A DNA stretch of 64,000 nt. Origin: Enterobacter cloacae (GTDB taxonomy: Bacteria > Pseudomonadota > Gammaproteobacteria > Enterobacterales > Enterobacteriaceae). The position numbers were made by a program, and so were the translations under genes. Location of the stretch: assembly GCF_011078175.1 (NCBI RefSeq), contig NZ_JAALCJ010000004.1, forward strand, positions 186,001 through 250,000, read 5' to 3'. Positions 49,211 to 56,981 of the stretch are shown piece by piece (position 1 is the stretch's first letter; each line of letters starts with the position of its first letter). The notes beneath the pieces were generated by a model that worked only from the letters and a program-made list of their open reading frames with translations, was not told where the DNA came from and searched no databases.

Positions 49211-49916
49211 ATCCCTGCGCCGCCCGCAGCATGGCCTGTACCAGCACGACCGGGCGACCTTGCAGCGCGGCTCGCTCATGCTGGAACAGGGTGATGACAA
49301 AGAAAGGATGGGTTACCAGCTCTGCCGCGCGGATCTCGCCCTGCTCGTCCCAGCCCGTTACGCGCATGTCGCCCCGCTCAAGCTGGTTGGCAAACTCAGG
49401 TGAAACGCCGTAGTTGCAGTGATATCCCTCCTGAATTTCCGGCTTGCCATACGCTTTGGCAATCAGCGTGTTATTCCGCAGTTCGATCGCGTCGGTTTTT
49501 TCCACCAGCGAGCAGGTCAGCGGCGCAATTACCATCCTCCCTTCGGTATCCGTTTCGGCATGGCCTGCATCGTGCCAGCCCAGGACATTACGCGCATACT
49601 CAATCAGCGCATGCTGGAATCCGCCGCAGGTGCCGAGAAAGGGGATGCTGTTTTCGCGTGCGTAACGCGCCGCAATAAACGCCGCTTCGGTGTTTTTATA
49701 CGGGCTTGCCGGTACCAGCCAGATGGCATCGTACCCGACCAGGTCTTCGGGGCTGGTCAGCTCAGGCGTGGCGAGCCAGTCATAATCAGCGGTGAGATCC
49801 AGAACCGCAGCGGCGTCGTCAATCGCCAGCGGGATCGCCTGATGCGCAATAACATCGGAATTGTAATCACCTACCAGCGCAATGCGCAGCGTCGTCTTAA
49901 CCGGGGAGAGTTCCAT
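49209..49916 (-). CDS. CTP-synthase-like class I glutamine amidotransferase
   Basis: 235 residues resembling only the C-terminal glutaminase half of CTP synthase (RIALVGDYNSDVIAH at the start). The nucleophilic cysteine is in FLGTCGGFQH (about residue 95); the histidine and glutamate of the triad are probably in LFQHERA, where CTP synthase has QFHPEF. No synthetase domain is encoded nearby. Databases list such proteins as CTP synthase C-terminal region-related. E. coli K-12 has no gene here between nimT and yeaO. Amide donor use is likely, acceptor unknown. Confidence 0.8.
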   Translation of the reverse strand: MELSPVKTTLRIALVGDYNSDVIAHQAIPLAIDDAAAVLDLTADYDWLATPELTSPEDLVGYDAIWLVPASPYKNTEAAFIAARYARENSIPFLGTCGGFQHALIEYARNVLGWHDAGHAETDTEGRMVIAPLTCSLVEKTDAIELRNNTLIAKAYGKPEIQEGYHCNYGVSPEFANQLERGDMRVTGWDEQGEIRAAELVTHPFFVITLFQHERAALQGRPVVLVQAMLRAAQG

Positions 49917-50067
49917 GAGAGATTCCTTATGCCAGAGGATTTTCAGATAACATAAGGAACCTCAGACTACCGATCTTTTGCAATTATCACAATACCTTAA
50001 ATTGGGAGGATAAACGCCGGGTGCTATAGTGTTCTTGCTAAGCGTCGCACGGTATGGAGGAAAACGG

Positions 50068-50412
50068 ATGATTCAATGTAAGCGCGTGTATGAACAGGCA
50101 GCGTCAGACGATGGTTACCGCGTTCTGGTAGACAGGCTCTGGCCGCGGGGAATAAAAAAGACCGACCTCGAGTTTGATGAGTGGTGCAAATCGCTAACGC
50201 CGTCCAGCGAACTGCGAAAAGCCTTTCACAGTGAAACGATAGATTTCACCGCATTCAGTGAAGCCTATCGTAAAGAACTGGCGCAACATCAGGATGAAGG
50301 CAAACGCCTGGCCGCCCTCGCCCGACAGCAGACCGTGACGCTACTCTATGGTGCGAAAAATACGGAACAGAATCACGCCCTGGTACTGGCGGACTGGCTG
50401 CGTAAATTGTGA
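50068..50412 (+). CDS. yeaO: YeaO, DUF488 protein
   Basis: 114 residues from the ATG at 50068, with GGAGG 7 bp upstream (E. coli 115). It has DUF488 marks YRVLVDRLWPRGIKK near the N-terminus and LLYGAKNTEQNHA near the C-terminus. Function unknown; related to uroporphyrin-III methyltransferase-associated DUF488 proteins. Confidence 0.93.
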   Translation: MIQCKRVYEQAASDDGYRVLVDRLWPRGIKKTDLEFDEWCKSLTPSSELRKAFHSETIDFTAFSEAYRKELAQHQDEGKRLAALARQQTVTLLYGAKNTEQNHALVLADWLRKL

Positions 50413-50718
50413 TTAACCGATCGCCAGCTCATCAACGTTGTGTGGCATCTCGTCCGGAGTGAGCGGCATAAGATGTTCAGGGCGAACAAACGCAAAACCG
50501 TGCTGGTTATCAAAGGTGTAAACATCACCGGTGACCAGCCACAGCGCACGCGCTGACGTGGCGGGTAGTTGCGTCATGACGCCGTTAACCGGGTTCACAA
50601 AACGCTGACCCGGCTGACAAAGGCCAAACAGCTCCACGGATTTACCGATATTCCGACGGCCTGCCGTCGTACGTGCACCCACGATCATCGCCATGCTGCC
50701 CGGTTTTAACTGAAACAT
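50413..50718 (-). CDS. Hypothetical protein, 101 aa
   Basis: I do not recognise this protein. It starts MFQLKPGSMAMIVGARTT and ends HNVDELAIG, without signal peptide or membrane segment. The ATG at 50718 follows AGAAGAAG; an in-frame ATG at 50736 would add six residues. It converges with yeaO, directly abutting its stop codon, and yoaF lies behind it. Composition suggests a soluble small beta-rich protein. Coding is supported by frame length and position, not by a family match. Confidence 0.6.
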   Translation of the reverse strand: MFQLKPGSMAMIVGARTTAGRRNIGKSVELFGLCQPGQRFVNPVNGVMTQLPATSARALWLVTGDVYTFDNQHGFAFVRPEHLMPLTPDEMPHNVDELAIG

Positions 50719-50798
50719 ACTTCTTCTCGCAAACATACTGCCAGAAACTGGCTAAGAATAATCCTAAAAAGAAGTGTATCGCAGTTTTATTGCCGTTG

Positions 50799-51053
50799 TC
50801 ATCTGGTCGGTTGCGGATGATCGCGACGATAGAGATCCCATTCATCGATGACTTCCCCGCCTGGCAATTTGCACTCGGTACGTACACCCTGCGGGCTTTG
50901 AACAGGGATTTGCTCTCCCCCTTTCTCCAGACAATACACTGACGCCGGGTTTGCCATACCAATAGCGTGTGGCGGCGCAGGCGCATCGGGAGGAGGTGTC
51001 TTCGTTGAGCAGGCGGTAAGCGGTAAAAGCAGCGCCAGGAGAAGATATTTCAT
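50799..51053 (-). CDS. yoaF: YoaF, DUF333 lipoprotein
   Basis: 84 residues from the ATG at 51053, chosen because AAGGA is 8 bp before it and only 2 bp before the alternative at 51059. Signal peptide MKYLLLALLLPLTAC with the lipobox LTAC. The mature part carries the DUF333 motif NPASVYCLEKGG. Function unknown. It has the E. coli length and place beside yeaO/dgcP. Confidence 0.9.
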   Translation of the reverse strand: MKYLLLALLLPLTACSTKTPPPDAPAPPHAIGMANPASVYCLEKGGEQIPVQSPQGVRTECKLPGGEVIDEWDLYRRDHPQPTR

Positions 51054-51364
51054 TATCATGATCCTTCAGGATGTAAAAACGTCAGAGTAACGGGTCATTA
51101 CCGTTTTCTCCATGATTTCTCCATTAAACCTGCATGATTCTTACTTATAGTGATGTCTGTTCTCACTCTGACCAGAGAACATCATTCCGTAATCAAGATG
51201 TTTTGCCCCGATCTCAACATCGGGGCTTTTTTTGGCCTCGCCCTCATCCGCTTCCAGAAGAATCTATAAAAATTTTCCCGTTCATGTTTAACTATGACCG
51301 GAGTCTATATTTTCAGCATAACATGCAGATACAGAGGTCTTCTGCATGGGAGTCAACCTGCTTT

Positions 51365-52393
51365 ATGTCAGATATCATTCTTGCCCGTGTTTCAGAAACC
51401 CTCTCCACCGAGCAATCTCTCGACAGTCTGGTGCGTCAGCTACTGGAAATGCTGGAAATTGTGACCGATATGGAATCAACCTACCTGACCAAAATCGATG
51501 TCAACGCGCGTCTACAGCACATTTTATATGCCCGTAACAGCAAGCAAATGCAGATCCCGGAAGGATTAAGCGTGCCCTGGGACGAAACGCTGTGCAAACG
51601 CGCCATGGATAGCGACACGTTGTTCAGTAATGAGGTCCCCGAACGGTGGCCGGAGTGTGAGGCTGCAAAAGCGCTGGGAATTACAACCTATATGAGCGTG
51701 CCGGTTCATCTTGCTGACGGTTCTCTGTATGGCACGCTTTGCGCTGCCAGCACCGCACAGAAACAGTTTAGCGAGCGTGGCGAGCAGGTAATCAAACTCT
51801 TTGCCGGTTTAATTGGTCAGTACATTCAGAAAGAGTCGCTTGTGCATCAGCTTCGTGAAGCAAACGCGGCGCTCATTGCCCACTCTTACACTGATGCCCT
51901 CACTGGGCTGCCGAATCGTCGCGCCATTTTTGAAAACCTTACCACCCTGTTCTCACTGGCGCGCCATCTTAACCGCAACGTCATGATGGCCTTTATTGAC
52001 CTCGATGATTTCAAGCGAATCAATGACCAATACGGCCATGAGGCGGGCGATCGGTTCCTCGTACAGGTCGGCAAGCGGCTGACGCATGAGCAAACGCAGG
52101 ATGAGATTATCGGCCGGCTCGGCGGCGATGAATTTCTGGTGGCCTGCCTGAGTAACATTGATGGAGGTGAGACCAGCCCAGAGGTCAACGCAACTAAAAC
52201 TCGCCTCAATGGCCGTATCGCGGGTGAATACGGCTTAGGCAATGTCACAATTCTCTATCCCGGGGCAAGCCTTGGCGTCGTTATTGTTGATCCTCACAGC
52301 ACTGATGAAGATAGCGCCCTGCGCACCGCAGACCTCGCGATGTATCAGGATAAAAAAGGAAAAAGCAAAACAGGCTTTGTCGCGTTAGATTAA
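51365..52393 (+). CDS. dgcP: DgcP, diguanylate cyclase (GAF-GGDEF)
   Basis: 342 residues from the ATG at 51365 (MSDIILARVS against MSDQIIARVS in E. coli YeaP/DgcP, 341); the frame is open upstream with no good start. A GAF domain (about 20-150) is followed by a GGDEF domain (about 175-340) with FIDLDDFKRIND and an intact RLGGDEFL active site. No RxxD inhibitory site precedes GGDEF, as in E. coli. It makes c-di-GMP; a putative c-di-GMP phosphodiesterase lies 1.1 kb downstream. Confidence 0.94.
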   Translation: MSDIILARVSETLSTEQSLDSLVRQLLEMLEIVTDMESTYLTKIDVNARLQHILYARNSKQMQIPEGLSVPWDETLCKRAMDSDTLFSNEVPERWPECEAAKALGITTYMSVPVHLADGSLYGTLCAASTAQKQFSERGEQVIKLFAGLIGQYIQKESLVHQLREANAALIAHSYTDALTGLPNRRAIFENLTTLFSLARHLNRNVMMAFIDLDDFKRINDQYGHEAGDRFLVQVGKRLTHEQTQDEIIGRLGGDEFLVACLSNIDGGETSPEVNATKTRLNGRIAGEYGLGNVTILYPGASLGVVIVDPHSTDEDSALRTADLAMYQDKKGKSKTGFVALD

Positions 52394-52438
52394 AACCGTA
52401 CACTCTACGGCCTTATACAAACTCAAACAGGTGATGGC

Positions 52439-52537
52439 ATGAGAATAGGGATCCTCTTTCCGGTGGTTATTTTTATCACGGCGGTGGCGTTTTTAGGCTG
52501 GTTTTTCCTTGGCGGTTACGCCGCGCCGGGGGCATAA
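52439..52537 (+). CDS. yoaK: YoaK, small membrane protein (32 aa)
   Basis: ATG at 52439; begins MRIGILFPVVIFITAV and ends GGYAAPGA, nearly identical to E. coli YoaK (32 aa). One transmembrane helix. The ribosome site AGGTGATGG is close. Its stop codon directly abuts the yoaJ ATG. Function unknown. Confidence 0.9.
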   Translation: MRIGILFPVVIFITAVAFLGWFFLGGYAAPGA

Positions 52538-52612
52538 ATGAAAAAAACCACCCTCATCATGCTGATTGTCGCCATCGTGGCCGTCGCCGGTGCGCAGTTA
52601 GGCTGGTGGTAA
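52538..52612 (+). CDS. yoaJ: YoaJ, small membrane protein (24 aa)
   Basis: ATG at 52538, immediately after the yoaK stop. It reads MKKTTLIMLIVAIVAV and ends in LGWW, like E. coli YoaJ (24 aa, ending ELGWW). A single helix fills it. Translation probably depends on yoaK. Function unknown. Confidence 0.88.
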   Translation: MKKTTLIMLIVAIVAVAGAQLGWW

Positions 52613-52621
52613 CGCCCAAGT

Positions 52622-52651
52622 AAAAAGGCCGCCGTCAGGCAGCCTTTTTTA
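52622..52651. terminator. Bidirectional terminator between yoaJ and yeaQ
   Basis: AAAAAGGC(C)GCC-GTCA-GGC(A)GCCTTTTTT, one mismatch in the stem, with A and T tracts on either side; it separates convergent yoaKJ and yeaQ. Confidence 0.85.
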
Positions 52652-52664
52652 ACACAGGTCAGAT

Positions 52665-52913
52665 TTAGCTTTTGATTTTTCTGTAAATAAACAGAACCAC
52701 CAGCGCGCCAATCACCGCAACGACAAAGCTGCCGAAGTTGAAGCCATCAACTCTGCCAAAGCCGAACAGGGTACTGATCCAGCCACCGACGACTGCACCC
52801 ACAATCCCCAGAATGATCGTGACGATGAAACCGCCGCCATCTTTGCCCGGCATAATCCACTTCGCCAGGATCCCCGCAATCAGCCCAAAGATAATCCAGG
52901 ATAAAATTCCCAT
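52665..52913 (-). CDS. yeaQ: YeaQ, GlsB/YeaQ/YmgE-family membrane protein
   Basis: 82 residues in three hydrophobic segments. It has the family pattern GLIAGILAKWIMPG followed by ILGIVGAVVGGW. These transglycosylase-associated (Tag) proteins are stress-induced inner membrane proteins of unknown activity. The ribosome site AGGAAAG precedes the ATG. A consensus CRP site lies 79-94 bp upstream. Confidence 0.93.
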   Translation of the reverse strand: MGILSWIIFGLIAGILAKWIMPGKDGGGFIVTIILGIVGAVVGGWISTLFGFGRVDGFNFGSFVVAVIGALVVLFIYRKIKS

Positions 52914-52991
52914 AGCTTTCCTCTCCGTATGGTTTTTGTCATTAAATCAACGACACAGAAAAGAATAGCACAGGATCGGAGAAAGGAAATT

Positions 52992-53007
52992 TGTGATAAA
53001 AATCACA
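52992..53007. promoter_or_regulatory. Consensus CRP site between yeaQ and a possible small RNA
   Basis: TGTGATAAAAATCACA is TGTGA-N6-TCACA, with both half-sites perfect. It lies in the divergent gap between yeaQ and the stretch that ends at the terminator 53171-53196, so it could serve either direction. Confidence 0.7.
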
Positions 53008-53032
53008 CGGTTCGTTTGAATAAAATATGAGC

Positions 53033-53196
53033 AGTAAAAAATGGTCGTTCCACACTCATCGTGGGGTTGCATCTTTTACTGAGAAAGATTATCTTTCTCA
53101 TTACTGAATAGTTGAGCAAATCACTCGGGTATTCAGTACGACATTGCTCACATTGCTTCCAGTATTTCTTGCCCACTTTTGAGTGGGCTTTTTTTT
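53033..53196 (+). ncRNA. Candidate small RNA or leader upstream of the yncL-like gene
   Basis: This gene-free stretch ends in a strong intrinsic terminator (53171-53196). It contains a GAGAAAGAT-T-ATCTTTCTC hairpin (53081-53099) and an ACTGAATA/TATTCAGT stem (53104-53138). A competing GAGCAA/TTGCTC pairing starts inside that stem's loop, so two structures exclude each other. A CRP site sits just upstream. I do not recognise it as a named enterobacterial small RNA. The 5' end is a guess, and no clean -10/-35 pair is visible. Confidence 0.45.
53171..53196 (+). terminator. Strong orphan intrinsic terminator
   Basis: GCCCACT-TTTG-AGTGGGC followed by eight T residues on the plus strand. No plus-strand gene ends nearby: yoaJ is 560 bp upstream, beyond its own terminator. 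It therefore marks a separate short transcript. Confidence 0.88.
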
Positions 53197-53283
53197 GCCT
53201 GAAACCACCAAAATCTGGCGTTTTTTTTGTGGGGGTGAAACGCTATTCTCTGTGGTTCCTGAAAAGCAAAAAACGTAGATAAC

Positions 53284-53376
53284 ATGAACGTATCAAGCAA
53301 GTTTGTCATCTGCCTTAATCTTATTCTTGCCAGTACGCTACTGGTACTGCTCTCTACACGGTTTGAGTGGTTCTGA
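53284..53376 (+). CDS. YncL-like small membrane protein (30 aa)
   Basis: ATG at 53284; begins MNVSSKFVICLNLILAS and ends STRFEWF. E. coli YncL (31 aa) begins MNVSSRTVVLIN and ends MRFGWFI; the shared ends make homology likely. One transmembrane helix. In E. coli yncL lies elsewhere, so this copy is displaced or a paralogue. It lies between the candidate small RNA and an EAL-domain gene. Confidence 0.7.
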   Translation: MNVSSKFVICLNLILASTLLVLLSTRFEWF

Positions 53377-53500
53377 AATGAAATGAGCCTGGCACGGTCG
53401 CGTTCCTTTCATTTCCGGGCGGGCTCAACGCTTATACTTGTAGCTTTTATGACCTGTGTTAAGATCCCAGCACCTCAGGACGTGGCGAGACCGCAGGAAA

Positions 53501-55000
53501 ATGAAGAAGACCATTGCCGTTGTTATCATATCAACCTTAATGGTCATCCTGTCGCTGTATGCTGTAAACGCCATTATCGCTGAGCAGCAAATGAACCGGC
53601 AGAGGGGTCTCTCCCACACGCTTTTAAGCTATTCCGAAGAGTTAACGCAAAATATCACCAGTACGCTTAAAAATACCTCTGCACAGGGATGCGATAACGC
53701 AAGTCTGAACGTCTATCGAAAATTAAAGATGCAGAGCCTCTATTTCGCCGATGTGGGATTTATTGAAAAGGGGAAAATCACGTGTACCGCGTTTTGGGGC
53801 AAGCTGGTACATCCCATCGCCCTTCCCTCTGAGATTCATAAAACCCAGAACGGATTCAGTCTGGCACAATTTTCGCAGAAAGATTTCTTTGTCGGCAACG
53901 CGACAATCTATAAACATCTTATTATCTTCACCTCCCGTTCGGCCTACGATAAATTTACTCCCGTCACTGCCAATTATTCGCTTCATTCTTCCACCAGGGA
54001 TTTCGAGCGAACCTTTTTCACGATTGCATCTCCTTCAGATAACCTTGGCCGCGTACACTCTCTGTTATTTACGCTGGCTGTGACGGAGTGCAGTACACAC
54101 TGGGATTTGTGCGTTACCGTTACACACCACGATGCCGGCCTGGCATCACTTTCCCAGGCAGTGATGATGCTCCTGTGCCTGTTTTTATACTTTATCTGGG
54201 TATCGCTGACGCTGTTTTCCCTTCGACTTTATGAAGACCGGCGCTCTCTGGAGCGGACGTTGGTTAAGGCGGTGGAAGCGAATACTATCAGCGTTCATTT
54301 CCAGCCTATTATTCGGGTTGCTGATAAAAAAATCGTCGGGGTTGAAGTGCTATCGAGATGGCAGGATAACAATCACAGAGAGGTTTCTCCTGAGCTGTTT
54401 ATCCCGTTAATTAAAAAAATAGGCCTGTATAAGGTTTATTATCAGAACATGATTAAAAAATCCCTGTCAGAAATTGCCGCGCTGGCCACTGAACATCAGT
54501 TAATGATTTCGCTGAACGTTGGCCGAACGGAAATTGAAGACGGCAAATTCCTGGCGGTGTTACGTCAGGAATGCTTACAAAACGCTATTCCCTTATCGTT
54601 AATCAAGGTTGAGATATCCGAGAATGGCGTTTCCACCTCGGCCATCCTTGAGGCGTTTTGTGAAGAGCTTAAATCGGCAGGTGTTAAAATTTCAATAGAT
54701 GATTTTGGCGTGAAAAACTCTAATCTGGCCAGGCTGTCAAATCTCAAATATGACGAAATCAAGGTAGATAAGTCGTTAGTGGACGGCATCAACGAGCACT
54801 ATAAACAGGATATTCTGGTGATCTTTAGCGACGCGCTCGCTAAACTGCATAAGACCCTCGTTTTTGAAGGGGTCGAAAGCGAAACGCAATACCAGTTCAT
54901 CGCGCAGAGATACCCCGAATCCCTCGTACAAGGCTGGTACTTCTCAAAGTCGCTCACCCGGCACGACCTGGCCAGCCTGCTGACAGACTCAGCGCGATGA
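53501..55000 (+). CDS. Membrane-anchored EAL-domain c-di-GMP phosphodiesterase (CSS-type)
   Basis: 499 residues from the ATG at 53501 (RBS AGGA). A transmembrane helix at about 1-24, a periplasmic sensor region to about 228 with several cysteines, a second helix, then a cytoplasmic EAL domain from about 265. This is the build of CSS-motif PdeB/PdeC/PdeD-type enzymes, whose periplasmic cysteines form redox-sensitive disulfides. Catalytic residues look complete: EVL in place of EAL, the asparagine in ISLNVG, EISE, IDDFG, the lysine in EIKVDKS, EGVES and QGWYFSKS. It is probably active in degrading c-di-GMP. E. coli has no gene here. Confidence 0.85.
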   Translation: MKKTIAVVIISTLMVILSLYAVNAIIAEQQMNRQRGLSHTLLSYSEELTQNITSTLKNTSAQGCDNASLNVYRKLKMQSLYFADVGFIEKGKITCTAFWGKLVHPIALPSEIHKTQNGFSLAQFSQKDFFVGNATIYKHLIIFTSRSAYDKFTPVTANYSLHSSTRDFERTFFTIASPSDNLGRVHSLLFTLAVTECSTHWDLCVTVTHHDAGLASLSQAVMMLLCLFLYFIWVSLTLFSLRLYEDRRSLERTLVKAVEANTISVHFQPIIRVADKKIVGVEVLSRWQDNNHREVSPELFIPLIKKIGLYKVYYQNMIKKSLSEIAALATEHQLMISLNVGRTEIEDGKFLAVLRQECLQNAIPLSLIKVEISENGVSTSAILEAFCEELKSAGVKISIDDFGVKNSNLARLSNLKYDEIKVDKSLVDGINEHYKQDILVIFSDALAKLHKTLVFEGVESETQYQFIAQRYPESLVQGWYFSKSLTRHDLASLLTDSAR

Positions 55001-55004
55001 CGCG

Positions 55005-55250
55005 TTATTCATTGCCCCATTGATTCAGGAAGTTCGCGATATCGTCAATGCGCTCTTCATCGATCTCTGCCTGCACGGCCATCTCCCGCTGCGCCTCTTC
55101 ACTGATTTCCTCATTATTGTATAAGCGAGTAAGCAGCAGCTGGAAATAACGTGCCAGCGGCGTACGCTCTGCCTCTTCAACCGGTTTCGCCGTTTCAGTC
55201 GAATACTCGTCGACGATGTCATAATACTTAAGCGGGATATCATGGTTCAT
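55005..55250 (-). CDS. ymjA: YmjA, DUF2543 protein
   Basis: 81 residues, the length of E. coli YmjA, starting [16 protein letters not shown] and ending NFLNQWGNE as I recall for that protein. Soluble, acidic, function unknown. In E. coli ymjA lies far from icd; here it sits between the EAL gene and icd, its stop 4 bp from the EAL stop. The icd terminator is just upstream, so it needs its own promoter. Confidence 0.78.
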   Translation of the reverse strand: MNHDIPLKYYDIVDEYSTETAKPVEEAERTPLARYFQLLLTRLYNNEEISEEAQREMAVQAEIDEERIDDIANFLNQWGNE

Positions 55251-55275
55251 TGCATTGTTTCCTTCTTGTGTGCAT

Positions 55276-55303
55276 AAAAAACGGGAACCCTCAGGCTCCC
55301 GTT
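55276..55303 (-). terminator. Intrinsic terminator of icd
   Basis: On the minus strand AACGGGAGCC-TGAG-GGTTCCCGTT, one mismatch, followed by six T residues, 23 bp after the icd stop. Confidence 0.88.
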
Positions 55304-55325
55304 GTCACTTAACCCAGCGAGTGGA

Positions 55326-56576
55326 TTACATGTTCGCGATAATCGCGTCGCCAAACTCTGAGCATTTCAGCAGTTTAGCGCCTTCCATCAGACGTTCAAA
55401 GTCATAGGTGACGGTTTTGGCGTTAATCGCGCCTTCCATACCCTTAACGATCAGGTCTGCGGCTTCGAACCATTCCATATGACGCAGCATCATCTCTGCG
55501 GACAGAATGATAGAGCCTGGGTTGACTTTGTCCTGGCCTGCATATTTCGGTGCGGTACCGTGAGTTGCTTCGAACAGGGCGCACTCGTCGCCGATGTTCG
55601 CGCCCGGGGCGATACCGATACCCCCCACCTGCGCTGCCAGCGCATCGGAGATGTAGTCACCGTTCAGGTTCATACAGGCGATTACGTCATACTCAGCAGG
55701 ACGCAGCAGGATCTGTTGCAGGAACGCATCGGCGATCACATCTTTAATGATGATCTCTTTACCGGTGTTCGGGTTCTTAATTTTCTGCCATGGGCCGCCG
55801 TCGATCAGTTCACCGCCGAACTCTTCGGTCGCCAGCTGGTAGCCCCAGTCTTTAAACGCGCCTTCGGTGAACTTCATGATGTTGCCTTTGTGCACCAGGG
55901 TCACAGAGTCACGGTCATTGGTAATAGCGTATTCGATGGCGGCACGCACCAGACGCTTAGTCCCTTCTTCGGAGCACGGCTTGATGCCGATACCGCAATG
56001 CTCAGGGAAGCGAATTTTCTTCACGCCCATCTCTTCGCGCAGGAATTTAATCACTTTTTCTGCATCAGCAGAGTCCGCTTTCCATTCGATACCGGCGTAA
56101 ATGTCTTCTGAGTTTTCACGGAAGATAACCATGTCGGTCAGCTCCGGGTGCTTAACCGGGCTTGGAGTACCCTGGTAGTAACGCACCGGACGCAGACACA
56201 CATACAGATCCAGTTCCTGACGCAGCGCCACGTTCAGGGAGCGAATGCCGCCGCCAACTGGCGTGGTCAGAGGGCCTTTGATAGCAACGCGATAGTCGCG
56301 GATCAGGTCCAGCGTTTCGGCTGGAAGCCAGACGTCCTGGCCATAAACTTGAGTCGATTTTTCACCGGTGTAAATTTCCATCCAGGAAATTTTACGCTCG
56401 CCTTTGTAGGCTTTCTCAACAGCGGCATCAACCACTTTCAGCATCGCAGGGGTAACGTCTACACCGATACCGTCACCTTCGATGAACGGGATAATCGGGT
56501 TGTGGGGAACGTTAATTTTGCCGTTTTGCAGGGTGATCTTTGTACCTTCCGCCGGAACAACTACTTTGCTTTCCAT
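55326..56576 (-). CDS. icd: Icd, NADP-dependent isocitrate dehydrogenase
   Basis: TCA-cycle enzyme making 2-oxoglutarate, 416 residues as in E. coli. The active-site serine phosphorylated by AceK (Ser113) is in [13 protein letters not shown]; metal and substrate residues are in [13 protein letters not shown] and LNGDYISDA. The 3' end is intact: no prophage is joined to it, although this is where e14 integrates in E. coli K-12. The gene that diverges from it in E. coli, rluE, is broken here. Confidence 0.97.
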   Translation of the reverse strand: MESKVVVPAEGTKITLQNGKINVPHNPIIPFIEGDGIGVDVTPAMLKVVDAAVEKAYKGERKISWMEIYTGEKSTQVYGQDVWLPAETLDLIRDYRVAIKGPLTTPVGGGIRSLNVALRQELDLYVCLRPVRYYQGTPSPVKHPELTDMVIFRENSEDIYAGIEWKADSADAEKVIKFLREEMGVKKIRFPEHCGIGIKPCSEEGTKRLVRAAIEYAITNDRDSVTLVHKGNIMKFTEGAFKDWGYQLATEEFGGELIDGGPWQKIKNPNTGKEIIIKDVIADAFLQQILLRPAEYDVIACMNLNGDYISDALAAQVGGIGIAPGANIGDECALFEATHGTAPKYAGQDKVNPGSIILSAEMMLRHMEWFEAADLIVKGMEGAINAKTVTYDFERLMEGAKLLKCSEFGDAIIANM

Positions 56577-56693
56577 TAACCTCTCCTTCGAGCGCTTCTG
56601 GTTGTTACTGATCTTATGTTAATAAATTGTAATGAGCCTTCCGATAGTACCTGATTGTCCGACGCCATGAAAGGTCTTCGTTATTAGGCTATA

Positions 56694-56745
56694 ATGCGGC
56701 AATTGATAACGCCTGAAAATACCATGACGAAAATTGCTTTTAGAG
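56694..56745 (+). pseudogene. rluE: 5' remnant of rluE (23S rRNA pseudouridine synthase E)
   Basis: From the ATG at 56694 the frame reads MRQLITPENTMTKIAFR; E. coli RluE, as I recall it, begins MRQFIISENTMQKTSFR. After this the similarity stops and the frame closes at a TGA near 56784. The distance from the icd start (117 bp) also agrees with E. coli, where the two genes diverge over a similar gap. RluE should be about 217 residues, so the gene has lost or been separated from nearly all its length. A TATAAT overlaps the first ATG, so translation may normally begin at the second Met. Confidence 0.75.
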
Positions 56746-56981
56746 GAATCATAGTATTTTGTGTGACTACCAATAAACCAATCTGACATCAATTAGTTAT
56801 ACCAGATTCCTGTGAACAAAAACCCTGCCAGCGTTAAGTAACAAAGTGATTTTTGGTCAAATTTTGACATTCCTCGATTCAGCAACTAACCAGAATTTGC
56901 GCTAATGGGAAGTTATCAAAAGTCATGGATGCTAAACGCTGCAACGTGTAATTTATGACTTCAATATTTTCCGAGGTTCCC
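56746..56981. other. Left end of the accessory region
   Basis: 236 bp of AT-rich DNA after the rluE break, leading to a secreted-protein gene. I see no tRNA, integrase or clear attachment repeat. A TTTTGGTCAAATTTTGAC near-repeat at 56851-56868 is the only structure noted. Confidence 0.5.

Noticed and set aside
55326..55420. Prophage attachment (e14-type) at the icd 3' end
   Set aside because: The icd 3' end is followed by its terminator and ymjA; no integrase or duplicated icd end is visible.
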